Assembly: GCA_035259345.1 (NCBI GenBank)
Contig: DATFWK010000006.1
Coordinates: 1 to 13,659 of the forward strand
Source: DATFWK01 sp035259345
Lineage (GTDB): Bacteria; Actinomycetota; Thermoleophilia; Miltoncostaeales; Miltoncostaeaceae
DNA: 13,659 bases
Direction: 5' to 3'
Shown here: in pieces, positions 5,577-12,534 of the stretch
Position numbering within the stretch: position 1 is the stretch's first letter
Layout: the number at the start of each line of letters is the position of its first letter
Notes under the pieces: generated by a model
Database searches by the model: none
The model's input: only the letters and a program-made list of their open reading frames with translations
Told to the model about the DNA's origin: nothing
Program-made: the position numbers and the translations under genes

Positions 5577-6782
5577 ATGAGCGGCCGATCGGCCCGCATT
5601 CCGTCCTGGGCGCAGCTGTTCCTGATCCCCGCCGCGCTCGTGACGCTGTGGATCCTCGGGACCTACATCGGTCGCGCGCTGTTCATCTTCCTCACCTCGT
5701 CGGTGATCGCGCTGCTGCTGAACCCGGTGGTGCGGATGCTGCGACGCGCGCACATCCCCCGCGGGCTGGCGGTGCTCATGGTCTACCTGGGCTTCGTGAT
5801 CGTGCTCGGCGGCGCCGCGCTGGCCATCTACGGCCCGGCAAAGAGCCAGGTCGAGGACATCCGCACCAACCTGCCGCAGTACTCGGACGAGGCGCAGCAG
5901 CACGTGGACGACCTGCAGCGATGGTTCGACCGGCGTGGGATCGACATCAACGTGCAGCAGCGCCTCAACTCGGCGATCAACTCGCTGCGCGACAAGGGCC
6001 AGGAGATCGCCGGGAACTTCATCGGCTACAGCCTCGACATCATCGGCAAGCTCGTCACGTTCATCATCATCATCGTCGCGTCCATCTACATGCTCCTCGA
6101 CGCCAGGAGGATCACGATGTTCGCCCAAAAGGTCTTCGGCCCCGAGGCCGGAACCTTCCTGCGGGGCGTCGAGCGGAACCTGGCGAGCTACCTGCGGGCG
6201 CAGGTCCTGGTGTGCCTGATCATCGGCGTGAGCGCCGGGGTGATCCTCTGGATCTACGGGGAGACGGGCGTCTTCCCCCAGGGGTCGACATATGCCATCG
6301 CCTTCGGGCTCTGGGTGTTCGTGGCCGAGTTCATCCCCTACGTCGGCCCGATCCTCGGGGCCATCCCTCCCACGCTGCTCGCGCTGTTCACCTCGCCGAT
6401 CACCGCCCTCTGGGTGATCATCGCGTTCATCGGCATCCACCAGCTCGAGGGGCACATCGTGGTGCCGAAGGTGATGGGCGGCGCGCTCGGCGTCCACCCG
6501 CTGGTCGTGATCTTCGGCCTGGTCATCGGCGAGGAGCTGTACGGGCTGGCCGGCATCCTGCTTGCGATCCCGGTGGTGGTGATCGGCAAGGAGTTCGTGA
6601 ACTTCCTGAGCCAGCGGTACGGGATCCCGCTCCTCGATGCCAAGCCGCCGCCAATACCCCCGCCCATCGACACGGCGCCGACCGCGGAGCACGAACCGGT
6701 GCCGCCACCCGCGGAGGCGGAGCCGACCCGCGAGCTCCCGACCCGGGTGATCGAGCCCGCGAGCCCCGACCCGCGCCCGTGA
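5577..6782 (+). CDS. AI-2E family transporter (PerM/YdiK/TqsA-like, formerly UPF0118)
   Basis: 401 residues with the family's usual layout. There are N-terminal helices at about 10-30, 31-50 and 62-84, a long hydrophilic extracytoplasmic segment at about 86-150, then helices from about 151 on. The conserved 'EFIPYVGPILGAIPPTLLAL' (251-270) and 'GHIVVPKVMGGALGVHPLVVI' region (292-312) are diagnostic, as is 'GEELYGLAGILLAIP' (318-332). Members export varied small molecules or ions (autoinducer-2 in TqsA, Na+/H+ exchange in others), so the substrate is open. The C-terminal tail from about 355 is Pro-rich and probably unstructured. ATG 5577 follows a TACACT box by 7 nt. The stop overlaps the GTG of the ABC ATPase, so the gene heads a four-gene coupled operon. 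Confidence 0.9.
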   Translation: MSGRSARIPSWAQLFLIPAALVTLWILGTYIGRALFIFLTSSVIALLLNPVVRMLRRAHIPRGLAVLMVYLGFVIVLGGAALAIYGPAKSQVEDIRTNLPQYSDEAQQHVDDLQRWFDRRGIDINVQQRLNSAINSLRDKGQEIAGNFIGYSLDIIGKLVTFIIIIVASIYMLLDARRITMFAQKVFGPEAGTFLRGVERNLASYLRAQVLVCLIIGVSAGVILWIYGETGVFPQGSTYAIAFGLWVFVAEFIPYVGPILGAIPPTLLALFTSPITALWVIIAFIGIHQLEGHIVVPKVMGGALGVHPLVVIFGLVIGEELYGLAGILLAIPVVVIGKEFVNFLSQRYGIPLLDAKPPPIPPPIDTAPTAEHEPVPPPAEAEPTRELPTRVIEPASPDPRP

Positions 6783-7498
6783 GCACGACCACGACAGGCG
6801 GGCCGCTCCTGCGTGGGGCCGGCCTCGCCAAGCGCTATCGCGGCGTGGCCGCGCTCGACGGGGTCGACCTCGAGCTCGAGCCGGGCGGATCGCTCGCCCT
6901 CCTGGGCCCCAACGGCGCCGGCAAGACGACGCTGCTGCGCATCCTCGCCGGCGTCACGCCGCCGACCGCGGGCACGCTGGAGGGAGCGGGCACGGGCCGC
7001 GGCGTCGGCTGGGTCCCGCAGCGGCCGGCCGTCTACCAGCGGCTCACGACGCGCGAGAACCTGCGGCTGTTCGCCGCGCTCGAGGGCGCGGCCGACCCGG
7101 ACGTCGCGGCCGACCGCCTGCTCGAGCGGGCCGACCTCGTCGAGTTCGCGGGTCGCCCGGCCGCCGAGCTCTCGACCGGCACGCTCCAGCGGCTCAACCT
7201 GGGCGTCGCGCTCGCCGGCGCCCCGGCGCTCCTCCTGCTCGACGAGCCGACAGCCACGCTGAGCCCGGACCAGCGCCACCGCCTCTGGGGATGGCTGGCG
7301 GAGCTGCGCCGGGAGGACCGCCTGGCACTGCTCTTCTCCACGCAGTCCGTCCACGAGGCGGCCGCCAACGCCGACCGCATGCTCGTGCTCGTGCGCGGGC
7401 GGGTGGCGTTCGCGGGCACCGCCGACGAGCTGACGGCCGCCTACGGCGTGGACGACGCCGAGGCCGCGTTCCTCGCCCTGCTCGAGGCCGGCGCTTGA
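6779..7498 (+). CDS. ABC transporter ATP-binding protein, atypical signature and switch motifs
   Basis: 239 residues, one nucleotide-binding domain. Walker A is GPNGAGKTT (43-51), the Q-loop is Q81 (WVPQRP) and Walker B is LLLLDE (151-156). The signature is LSTGT (131-135) followed by LQRL rather than LSGGQ, and the D-loop region reads TATLSPDQ instead of the usual G-L-D-P. At the switch (H-loop) position the sequence is FSTQSVHEA, so Q189 stands where most ABC ATPases have His. Both changes may reduce or alter ATP hydrolysis; relaxed signatures are common in ABC-2 exporters, while loss of the switch His is less usual. GTG 6779 overlaps the previous stop by 4 bp and the gene's own stop overlaps the permease start by 4 bp. 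It is the ATPase partner of the permease that follows. Confidence 0.88.
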   Translation: MSTTTTGGPLLRGAGLAKRYRGVAALDGVDLELEPGGSLALLGPNGAGKTTLLRILAGVTPPTAGTLEGAGTGRGVGWVPQRPAVYQRLTTRENLRLFAALEGAADPDVAADRLLERADLVEFAGRPAAELSTGTLQRLNLGVALAGAPALLLLDEPTATLSPDQRHRLWGWLAELRREDRLALLFSTQSVHEAAANADRMLVLVRGRVAFAGTADELTAAYGVDDAEAAFLALLEAGA

Positions 7499-8838
7499 TC
7501 CGCAACGCCGGGCGCCTGCTCGTCAAGGACCTCCGCCTGCTCGTGCGGGGGCGCGCGCTCCTCGCCCTCCTCGTCGGCTACCCGCTGCTGGTCGCGGTGC
7601 TCGTCGCCGTCGCGCTGCAGAGCGGGGAGCAGCGCCCGTCGGTCGCATTCGTGAACCTCGACACCTCCGGCCGGACCGTCCAGGTCGGCTCCCGCCGGCT
7701 CGGGGTCGAGGACTACGCCCGCCGGCTGGGCCAGGAGGTGCACCTCGATCGCCTCAGTCCGGGCGAGGCGAGCCGCGCCCTCGACCAGGGCCGGGTGAGC
7801 GCGGTGCTGACGATCCCCTCCGGCTTCATCAGCGACCTGCAGGCAGGGGTCCACCCGCCGGTCATCACGGTCGAGACGAGCCGCCGCTCGCCGATCCAGG
7901 CCGACGCGATCCAGCGGCGCCTCGAGTCGGCGATCTTCCGCGTGAACCAGCAGCTGGCGAGCACGTACGTGGACCAGACCCTGCACCTCGTGCAGGTCCT
8001 CGTAGATGGCGGCGACGTGTCGGCGTTCACGCGCAGCGGCCACGTGCTGGGGCTCACCGAGAGCCGGCGCCTGGTGCGTGACGTCCAGGCGTCCCTGCGG
8101 CGCTCGGGGAGGGCCGACGTCGCCGCCCGGCTCGACCCGCTGCTCAACTTCATCGTGCAGGCCGGCGTCAACCTCGACCTCGCGAACGCCGCCGCGCAGT
8201 CGCTGACCAACCCCATCCGCCTGCGCATCCCGCCCCCGCCCCAGGGCCGCGAGCCGCTCACCGGGTTCGGCTTCGCGGGGGCGCTCCTGGTGAGCCTGGG
8301 GCTCATCGGCACCCTCCTCGGCGCCGCCGCACTCTCCTCCGAGCGGGAGGACGGCACGCTGACCCGCCTCCGCCGCGGGCTCATCCGGACGGAGGGCCTC
8401 GTGGGCGAGAAGGTGAGCTTCGCGGCCCTGGTCGGGCTGGTCGTGGGCTTGCTCCTGCTGGCCGCGGTTGCCATCTTCACGGCGCTCACCGTGGACCGCT
8501 GGGGACTCTGGATCGCGTCGCTCCTCGCCGCCGGGCTCGCCTTCGGCGCCTTCGGCGTGCTGATCGGCGCCCTCGCCCGGGAGACGCGCACGGCGCTGCT
8601 CGCCACGATCATGCTCGCGCTGCCGCTCATCTTCCTCGGCCTCTTCACGGACAGCGCGATCGCAAGCGGCATCAGCCAGGTGTTCCCGTTCGGCCCGGCG
8701 TTCCGCTCCTTCCAGACGCTCCTCGTCGAGCCCTCGGTGCCCGGCCGGCTGGGGCTCAGGATCGGCCAGCTCCTGCTGCTGGGGCTCGCTTTCGGCGGCA
8801 TCGCGTCGTTCGCCCTGCGCCGGCGGGCCGACGCGTGA
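7495..8838 (+). CDS. ABC-2 type transporter permease
   Basis: 447 residues from TTG 7495, overlapping the ATPase stop by 4 bp (TTGA). Topology is that of ABC2_membrane_3-like exporters: one N-terminal helix (about 21-41), a large extracytoplasmic domain (about 43-255), then five helices near 258-280, 306-330, 339-361, 367-387 and 421-441. The conserved cytoplasmic element after the second helix, SSEREDGTLTRL (281-292), corresponds to the E-x-E/G-T-x-x-x-L motif that contacts the ATPase. The extracytoplasmic domain includes 'DALDQGRVSAVLTIPSGF'-like text (..ALDQGRVSAVLTIPSGF, 95-111), also family-typical. It probably exports a lipid, glycan or drug-like molecule; the substrate cannot be read from sequence. 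TTG is accepted because it gives a proper basic N-terminus (MIRNAGRLLVKDLRLL). Confidence 0.85.
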   Translation: MIRNAGRLLVKDLRLLVRGRALLALLVGYPLLVAVLVAVALQSGEQRPSVAFVNLDTSGRTVQVGSRRLGVEDYARRLGQEVHLDRLSPGEASRALDQGRVSAVLTIPSGFISDLQAGVHPPVITVETSRRSPIQADAIQRRLESAIFRVNQQLASTYVDQTLHLVQVLVDGGDVSAFTRSGHVLGLTESRRLVRDVQASLRRSGRADVAARLDPLLNFIVQAGVNLDLANAAAQSLTNPIRLRIPPPPQGREPLTGFGFAGALLVSLGLIGTLLGAAALSSEREDGTLTRLRRGLIRTEGLVGEKVSFAALVGLVVGLLLLAAVAIFTALTVDRWGLWIASLLAAGLAFGAFGVLIGALARETRTALLATIMLALPLIFLGLFTDSAIASGISQVFPFGPAFRSFQTLLVEPSVPGRLGLRIGQLLLLGLAFGGIASFALRRRADA

Positions 8839-9119
8839 GCACGCGCGCCATCCAGGAGGAGCTGTTCGCCAGCGCGGCCGCCGAGGCGGCGCGGCTCGCC
8901 GAGCTCGTGGACTCCGTGGCCGAGCGCGTCGCGGTCGCGCAGGCCGAGCTGGAGCTGGTCGCGGACTGGACGGCCGAGCGCCTCGACCTGCTGCGCGCGG
9001 CCCTGCGACGGCCGCGGTTCGGCGACGTGCCGGGCTACACCGCCGAGCTCGAGCGCGCCGAGGCGGAGCTCGCCTCAGTGCAGGAGCTCCGCCGCCGCCT
9101 CGCCGGCGAGCGCACCTAG
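8835..9119 (+). CDS. Small coiled-coil protein coupled to the ABC-2 exporter, function unknown
   Basis: 94 residues, starting at GTG 8835, which overlaps the permease stop by 4 bp. The sequence is almost all Ala, Glu, Leu and Arg and reads as two long amphipathic helices (about 5-57 and 66-92) split by a loop at RRPRFGDVPGYT. There is no signal peptide, membrane helix, Cys or His, so it is probably cytoplasmic. I do not recognise the family. Its place as the last gene of a run of 4-bp overlaps suggests it is made in step with the transporter and may bind it or its regulator. Its TAG stop shares the palindrome CTAG with the stop of the convergent aat gene. Confidence 0.7.
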   Translation: MSTRAIQEELFASAAAEAARLAELVDSVAERVAVAQAELELVADWTAERLDLLRAALRRPRFGDVPGYTAELERAEAELASVQELRRRLAGERT

Positions 9120-9706
9120 CGCGCCTCGACCGGGAGCACCGCCTTGACGGCGAGCGCGCGGGCGAGCCGCTCGCGGTACTCGCCCGGGCTCACGTTGACC
9201 GCCCCGAAGCGGCCGAGGTGGGCGGACCACATCTGGACGTCCCAGAGGACGAAGCCGCCCCGGCTCAGCAGGCGCACCGTCGCCGCCAATGCGACGTTCC
9301 CGGCGTCCGCCTCCCCGTGAAACATGCTCTCGCTGGTGAAGAGGCCACCGAGCGCCACCCCGAACAGGCCGCCGGCGAGCCGCCCGTCCCGCCAGCTCTC
9401 GACGCTGTGCGCGACGCCGATGCGGTGGAGGGCGACGTAGGCCTCCGCCAGGCGCGGCGTGAGCCACTCGCCGGTGCGCGGGCCGCCGCAGGCCCGGACC
9501 ACCTCGGCGAACGCGGTGTCCAGGCGGATCTCGAAGCCCTCCCGCCGCTCCGCCCGCGCGACCGAGCGCGGCACGCGCGCCGACTCGACCGGCACGACCG
9601 CGCGCGGGTCGCACTCGTAGAGGCCGATCCGCCCGTCCACGTCCATCGGGAACCAGCCCTCGGCATAGGCGGCGAGGAGCTCAGCGGGATGGAGCCGTGC
9701 CCTCAT
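9116..9706 (-). CDS. aat: Leucyl/phenylalanyl-tRNA-protein transferase
   Basis: 196 residues from ATG 9706. The enzyme moves Leu or Phe from tRNA to N-terminal Lys or Arg of proteins, marking them for ClpS-ClpAP-type degradation (the bacterial N-degron pathway, cytoplasmic). Visible family blocks are GWFPM (17-21), the W81 region (GEWLTPRLAEAYVALH), GVAHSVESW (97-105), GGLFGVALGGLFTSESMF (112-129) and GFVLWDVQMWSAHLGRFGAV (151-170). D156 and Q158 match the catalytic Asp and Gln pair of the E. coli enzyme. Departures are SESMF for GESMF and GNVAL for SKxAL. It is shorter than the E. coli protein (234), mainly at the ends. A GTG 66 nt further upstream is in frame but would add a Pro-rich tail crossing the hemB promoter. 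The gene stands alone, divergent from hemB. Confidence 0.9.
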   Translation of the reverse strand: MRARLHPAELLAAYAEGWFPMDVDGRIGLYECDPRAVVPVESARVPRSVARAERREGFEIRLDTAFAEVVRACGGPRTGEWLTPRLAEAYVALHRIGVAHSVESWRDGRLAGGLFGVALGGLFTSESMFHGEADAGNVALAATVRLLSRGGFVLWDVQMWSAHLGRFGAVNVSPGEYRERLARALAVKAVLPVEAR

Positions 9707-9760
9707 CGGCGGGAGCGAAGCAGGTCCGCGGCCGGGAGGGAAGTCGGGGCGGGGCGGCGG

Positions 9761-9766
9761 TACACT
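9761..9766 (+). promoter_or_regulatory. Probable -10 box (TACACT) of the hemB operon, leaderless layout
   Basis: GGTACACT is followed by CGGCAC and then ATG 9773, so the transcript would begin at or next to the start codon. No Shine-Dalgarno precedes the ATG. The same hexamer is used for the AI-2E operon. Confidence 0.55.
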
Positions 9767-9772
9767 CGGCAC

Positions 9773-10780
9773 ATGGAGGAGCTGGCACAGGCCACGGCCG
9801 CCTTTCCGCGCGCGCGGCCGCGGCGCCTGCGGGCGAGCGCGGCGCTGCGGGCGATGGTCCGGGAGACCCGGCTCTCACCGCACCAGCTCGTGCTCCCCCT
9901 CTTCGCGGTCCCGGGCCACGGCGTCCAGGAGCCGATCGCCGCCATGCCCGGCCAGTTCCACCTGTCGCCGGACCGCCTCGCCGACACCGCCGCGCGCGTG
10001 CACGAGGCCGGAGTGCCCGCGGTGCTCCTCTTCGGCGTCCCGGACGAGAAGGACGAGGCGGCGAGCGGCGCACACGACGCGTCGGGCATCGCCCAGCGCG
10101 CGATCGCGGCGGTCAAGGAGCGCGTCCCAGACATGGTGGTCATCACCGACGTCTGCCTCTGCGCCTACACGGACCACGGCCACTGCGGGCTGGTCGTCGA
10201 CGGCCGCGTCCACAACGACCTCAGCCTCGAGGTGCTCGCGCGCACGGCCGTGAGCCACGCCGACGCCGGCGCGGACATCGTCGCCCCGAGCGACATGATG
10301 GACGGGCGCGTCGGCGCCATCCGAGCCGCGCTGGACGCGGAGGGTCACGAGGACGTCGCGATCCTCTCGTACGCGGCGAAGTACGCCTCGGCCTTCTACG
10401 GCCCGTTCCGCGAGGCCGCCCACTCGGCGCCCGGGTTCGGCGACCGCCGCGGCTACCAGATGGACCCGGCCAACGCGCGCGAGGCGCTTCGCGAGGTGAG
10501 GCTGGACATCGCCGAGGGCGCCGACATGGTGATGGTGAAGCCCGCCGTGACGTACCTGGACGTGATCGCGCGCGTGCGGGCGATGACCGACCTGCCCGTC
10601 GCGGCGTACCACGTGAGCGGCGAGTACGCGGCCGTCGCGGCGGCCGTCGAGCGGGGCTGGCTCGACGAGCGGGAGGCGGCCCTCGAGGTGCTGACCTCGA
10701 TCCACCGGGCGGGCGCGGACATCCTCATCACGTACTTCGCCGAGCCGGCCGCCCGGTGGCTCCAGGAGGGCGCCGGGTGA
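9773..10780 (+). CDS. hemB: Delta-aminolevulinic acid dehydratase (porphobilinogen synthase)
   Basis: 335 residues, normal length. It condenses two 5-aminolevulinates into porphobilinogen, the second common step of tetrapyrrole synthesis, in the cytoplasm. The active-site lysines are K203 (SYAAKYASAFYGPFR) and K256 (MVMVKPAVTYLD). The metal loop DVCLCAYTDHGHCG holds C128, C130 and C138, the three-cysteine pattern of zinc-dependent enzymes rather than the Asp-rich magnesium type. APSDMMDGRVGAIR (171-184) is also conserved. ATG 9773 is fixed by the TACACT box 6 nt upstream and by the length of the N-terminal arm (RPRRLRAS..LRAMVRET). hemL follows in the same frame, 9 nt after the stop. Confidence 0.97.
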   Translation: MEELAQATAAFPRARPRRLRASAALRAMVRETRLSPHQLVLPLFAVPGHGVQEPIAAMPGQFHLSPDRLADTAARVHEAGVPAVLLFGVPDEKDEAASGAHDASGIAQRAIAAVKERVPDMVVITDVCLCAYTDHGHCGLVVDGRVHNDLSLEVLARTAVSHADAGADIVAPSDMMDGRVGAIRAALDAEGHEDVAILSYAAKYASAFYGPFREAAHSAPGFGDRRGYQMDPANAREALREVRLDIAEGADMVMVKPAVTYLDVIARVRAMTDLPVAAYHVSGEYAAVAAAVERGWLDEREAALEVLTSIHRAGADILITYFAEPAARWLQEGAG

Positions 10781-10789
10781 CGCTGCCCA

Positions 10790-12034
10790 TTGGGTAGCGA
10801 GGCGCTCTGGGAGCGCGCCCAGCGGGTCCTGGTCGGCGGCGTCAACTCGCCCGTCCGCGCGATGCGGGCCATCGGGCGCGACCCGATCTTCATCGCCCGC
10901 GCCGAGGGCGCCTACGTCTGGGACGAGGACGGCAACCGGTACGTCGACTATCTCGCCTCCTGGGGGCCGGCCATCCTCGGCCACGCCCACCCCGTCGTGG
11001 TCCGTGCGCTCGAGGAGGCGCTGCCGCTCGGCACGTCCTACGGCGCGCCGACCGAGCGCGAGGTCCGCTTCGCCGAGACCGTCGTCGAGGTGATGCCCTC
11101 CATCGAGCAGCTGCGCATGACCTCGTCGGGCAGCGAGGCGGTGACCGGAGCGATCCGGCTGGCCCGGGCGGCGACCGGCCGCGAGCCGATCGTCAAGACG
11201 GCGGGCGGCTACCACGGCGCCATCGACGGCCTGCTGGCCGAGGCCGGCAGCGGCGCCACCACGCTGGGCGTGCCGACGAGCCCGGGCGTGCCGGAGGGTG
11301 CGGTGCGGGCGACGCGCCTCGTCCCCTACAACGACCTCCCGGCGGCGGCCGCGGCGCTGGAGGGCGCGGCGGCGATGATCGTGGAGCCGGTCGCCGGGAA
11401 CATGGGCGTGGTCCCGCCCGCGGACGGCTACCTCGCGGGGCTCCGTGAGGCGTGCGACCGCACCGGCTCGCTGCTCATCCTGGACGAGGTGATCACCGGC
11501 TTCCGGGTCGCGCGCGGCGGGGCCCAGGAGCGCTTCGGCGTCGTCGCGGACCTGACGTGCCTCGGCAAGGTGATCGGCGGTGGGCTCCCGGTCGGCGCCT
11601 TCGGCGGCCGGCGTGAGGTGATGCGCGAGCTGGCGCCGGAGGGGCCCTGCTACCAGGCCGGGACGCTCTCGGGGAACCCGCTCGCCACGACCGCCGGGCT
11701 CGCGACGCTGGCCGAGCTCGCCCGCCCGGGCGTCTACGAGGGGCTCGAACACGCGGGCGCGGCGCTCGAGACCGCGATCGCCGAGAGCGGGGCGCCGGTC
11801 ACGGTCAACCGCGTGGGCTCGATGCTGACGCCCTTCTTCGCCCCCGGGCCGATCACGGACTACGCCTCGGCCCTCACGAGCGACACGACCGCCTACGGGC
11901 GGTTCGCGCGCGGACTGCTCGCCGCCGGCGTCGGCCCGCCGCCCTCCCAGTTCGAGGCGTGGCTCGTCGGCCTCGCACACACCGAGGAGCACTTCGCGGC
12001 CACCCGCACGGCGCTCGAGCGCGCGCTCGCGTGA
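10790..12034 (+). CDS. hemL: Glutamate-1-semialdehyde 2,1-aminomutase
   Basis: 414 residues. This PLP enzyme turns glutamate-1-semialdehyde into 5-aminolevulinate, so the organism uses the C5 pathway and feeds HemB directly. The PLP lysine is K260 (DLTCLGKVIGGGLPVGAFGG), with the cofactor aspartate D232 in LILDEVITGFR. Other family text is GGVNSPVRA (16-24), SWGPAILGHAHP (58-69), TSSGSEAVTGAIRLAR (111-126), the active-site lid around GGYHGAIDG (139-147) and AGTLSGNPLA (290-299). The start is taken as TTG 10790 because it gives the standard short N-terminus (EALWERAQRVLVGGVNSPV) and nothing better exists downstream. No Shine-Dalgarno is close; AGGAGG at 10764-10769 is 20 nt away, so coupling to hemB is likely. 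Confidence 0.96.
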   Translation: MGSEALWERAQRVLVGGVNSPVRAMRAIGRDPIFIARAEGAYVWDEDGNRYVDYLASWGPAILGHAHPVVVRALEEALPLGTSYGAPTEREVRFAETVVEVMPSIEQLRMTSSGSEAVTGAIRLARAATGREPIVKTAGGYHGAIDGLLAEAGSGATTLGVPTSPGVPEGAVRATRLVPYNDLPAAAAALEGAAAMIVEPVAGNMGVVPPADGYLAGLREACDRTGSLLILDEVITGFRVARGGAQERFGVVADLTCLGKVIGGGLPVGAFGGRREVMRELAPEGPCYQAGTLSGNPLATTAGLATLAELARPGVYEGLEHAGAALETAIAESGAPVTVNRVGSMLTPFFAPGPITDYASALTSDTTAYGRFARGLLAAGVGPPPSQFEAWLVGLAHTEEHFAATRTALERALA

Positions 12035-12534
12035 GGATCACGCTGGAGGGGCAGCCCGCGCTCGCCGGCGCGCTGGTCGAGCCGGCGCCGGAGCTCCTGC
12101 TCGCGCCCCTGGCGGCCTCGGCGCTCCGGACCGAGCACGCGGTCGGGCTGGACCTGATCCTCGAGGGCTTCCTGCTCCACCATGGGCGGCCCCGTCACCT
12201 CGCCATCGCCGACGACGGCCAGCGCGTGCTGGCGGGGGACTTCTGCTACGCGCAGGGCCTGGCGACCGTCGCTGCGTCCGGCGACCTCGAGGTGGTCGAC
12301 GCGCTCGCGGAGCTCGTGGCGCTCTCATCGGTGGCCGTCGCCCAGGGGGCGCAGGAGGTGCTCCCGTCGCTCTGGGCCGGGACCATCGCGGTGATCGTCG
12401 CCCCGGACGGCGCGCCGGCCGGCCGCTTTCGGACCGCGCGCACGGCGTTCCGGGAGCGGGGCGAGCGGGCGCCGCTCACGGCCCTCGCGGCGGAGCTGCG
12501 GGCGCCGGGCGTGGAGGAGGCGCTCGGTGCGTGA
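12031..12534 (+). CDS. Polyprenyl-synthetase-like small protein lacking the Asp-rich motifs
   Basis: 167 residues from GTG 12031, overlapping the hemL stop by 4 bp. Helical throughout, with no signal or membrane helix. The middle resembles the core of trans-polyprenyl diphosphate synthases: 'TEHAVGLDLILEGFLLHHGRPRH' lies where such enzymes have the DDxxD helix and the RRGxPxxH turn, and 'VLAGDFCYAQGLATVA' followed by 'GDLEVVDALAELVALSSVAVAQG' resembles the 'LAGDxLxxxAxxxxA...ai...a.GE' block. Neither Asp-rich motif is present and the protein is about half the usual length, so chain synthesis is not expected. A non-catalytic subunit, chaperone or quinone-pathway helper is possible, given ubiD next door. 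The resemblance is judged by eye; treat the function as unknown. Confidence 0.6.
   Translation: MRITLEGQPALAGALVEPAPELLLAPLAASALRTEHAVGLDLILEGFLLHHGRPRHLAIADDGQRVLAGDFCYAQGLATVAASGDLEVVDALAELVALSSVAVAQGAQEVLPSLWAGTIAVIVAPDGAPAGRFRTARTAFRERGERAPLTALAAELRAPGVEEALGA
12512..12519 (+). promoter_or_regulatory. Strong Shine-Dalgarno site (GGAGGAGG) of ubiD
   Basis: GGAGGAGG lies inside the end of the preceding gene, 7 nt before GTG 12527. It fixes the ubiD start even though the two genes overlap by 8 bp. It is one of the best ribosome sites in the window. Confidence 0.75.

Noticed and set aside
9707..9772. Leaderless promoter for aat (TTCGCT 7 nt before ATG 9706)
   Set aside because: The spacing fits, but the second base of the hexamer is T, not A, so it is too weak to list as a feature.
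9875..11992. 705-codon minus-strand open frame across hemB and hemL
   Set aside because: It spans two well-defined enzymes on the other strand; composition is typical of a GC-driven shadow frame.
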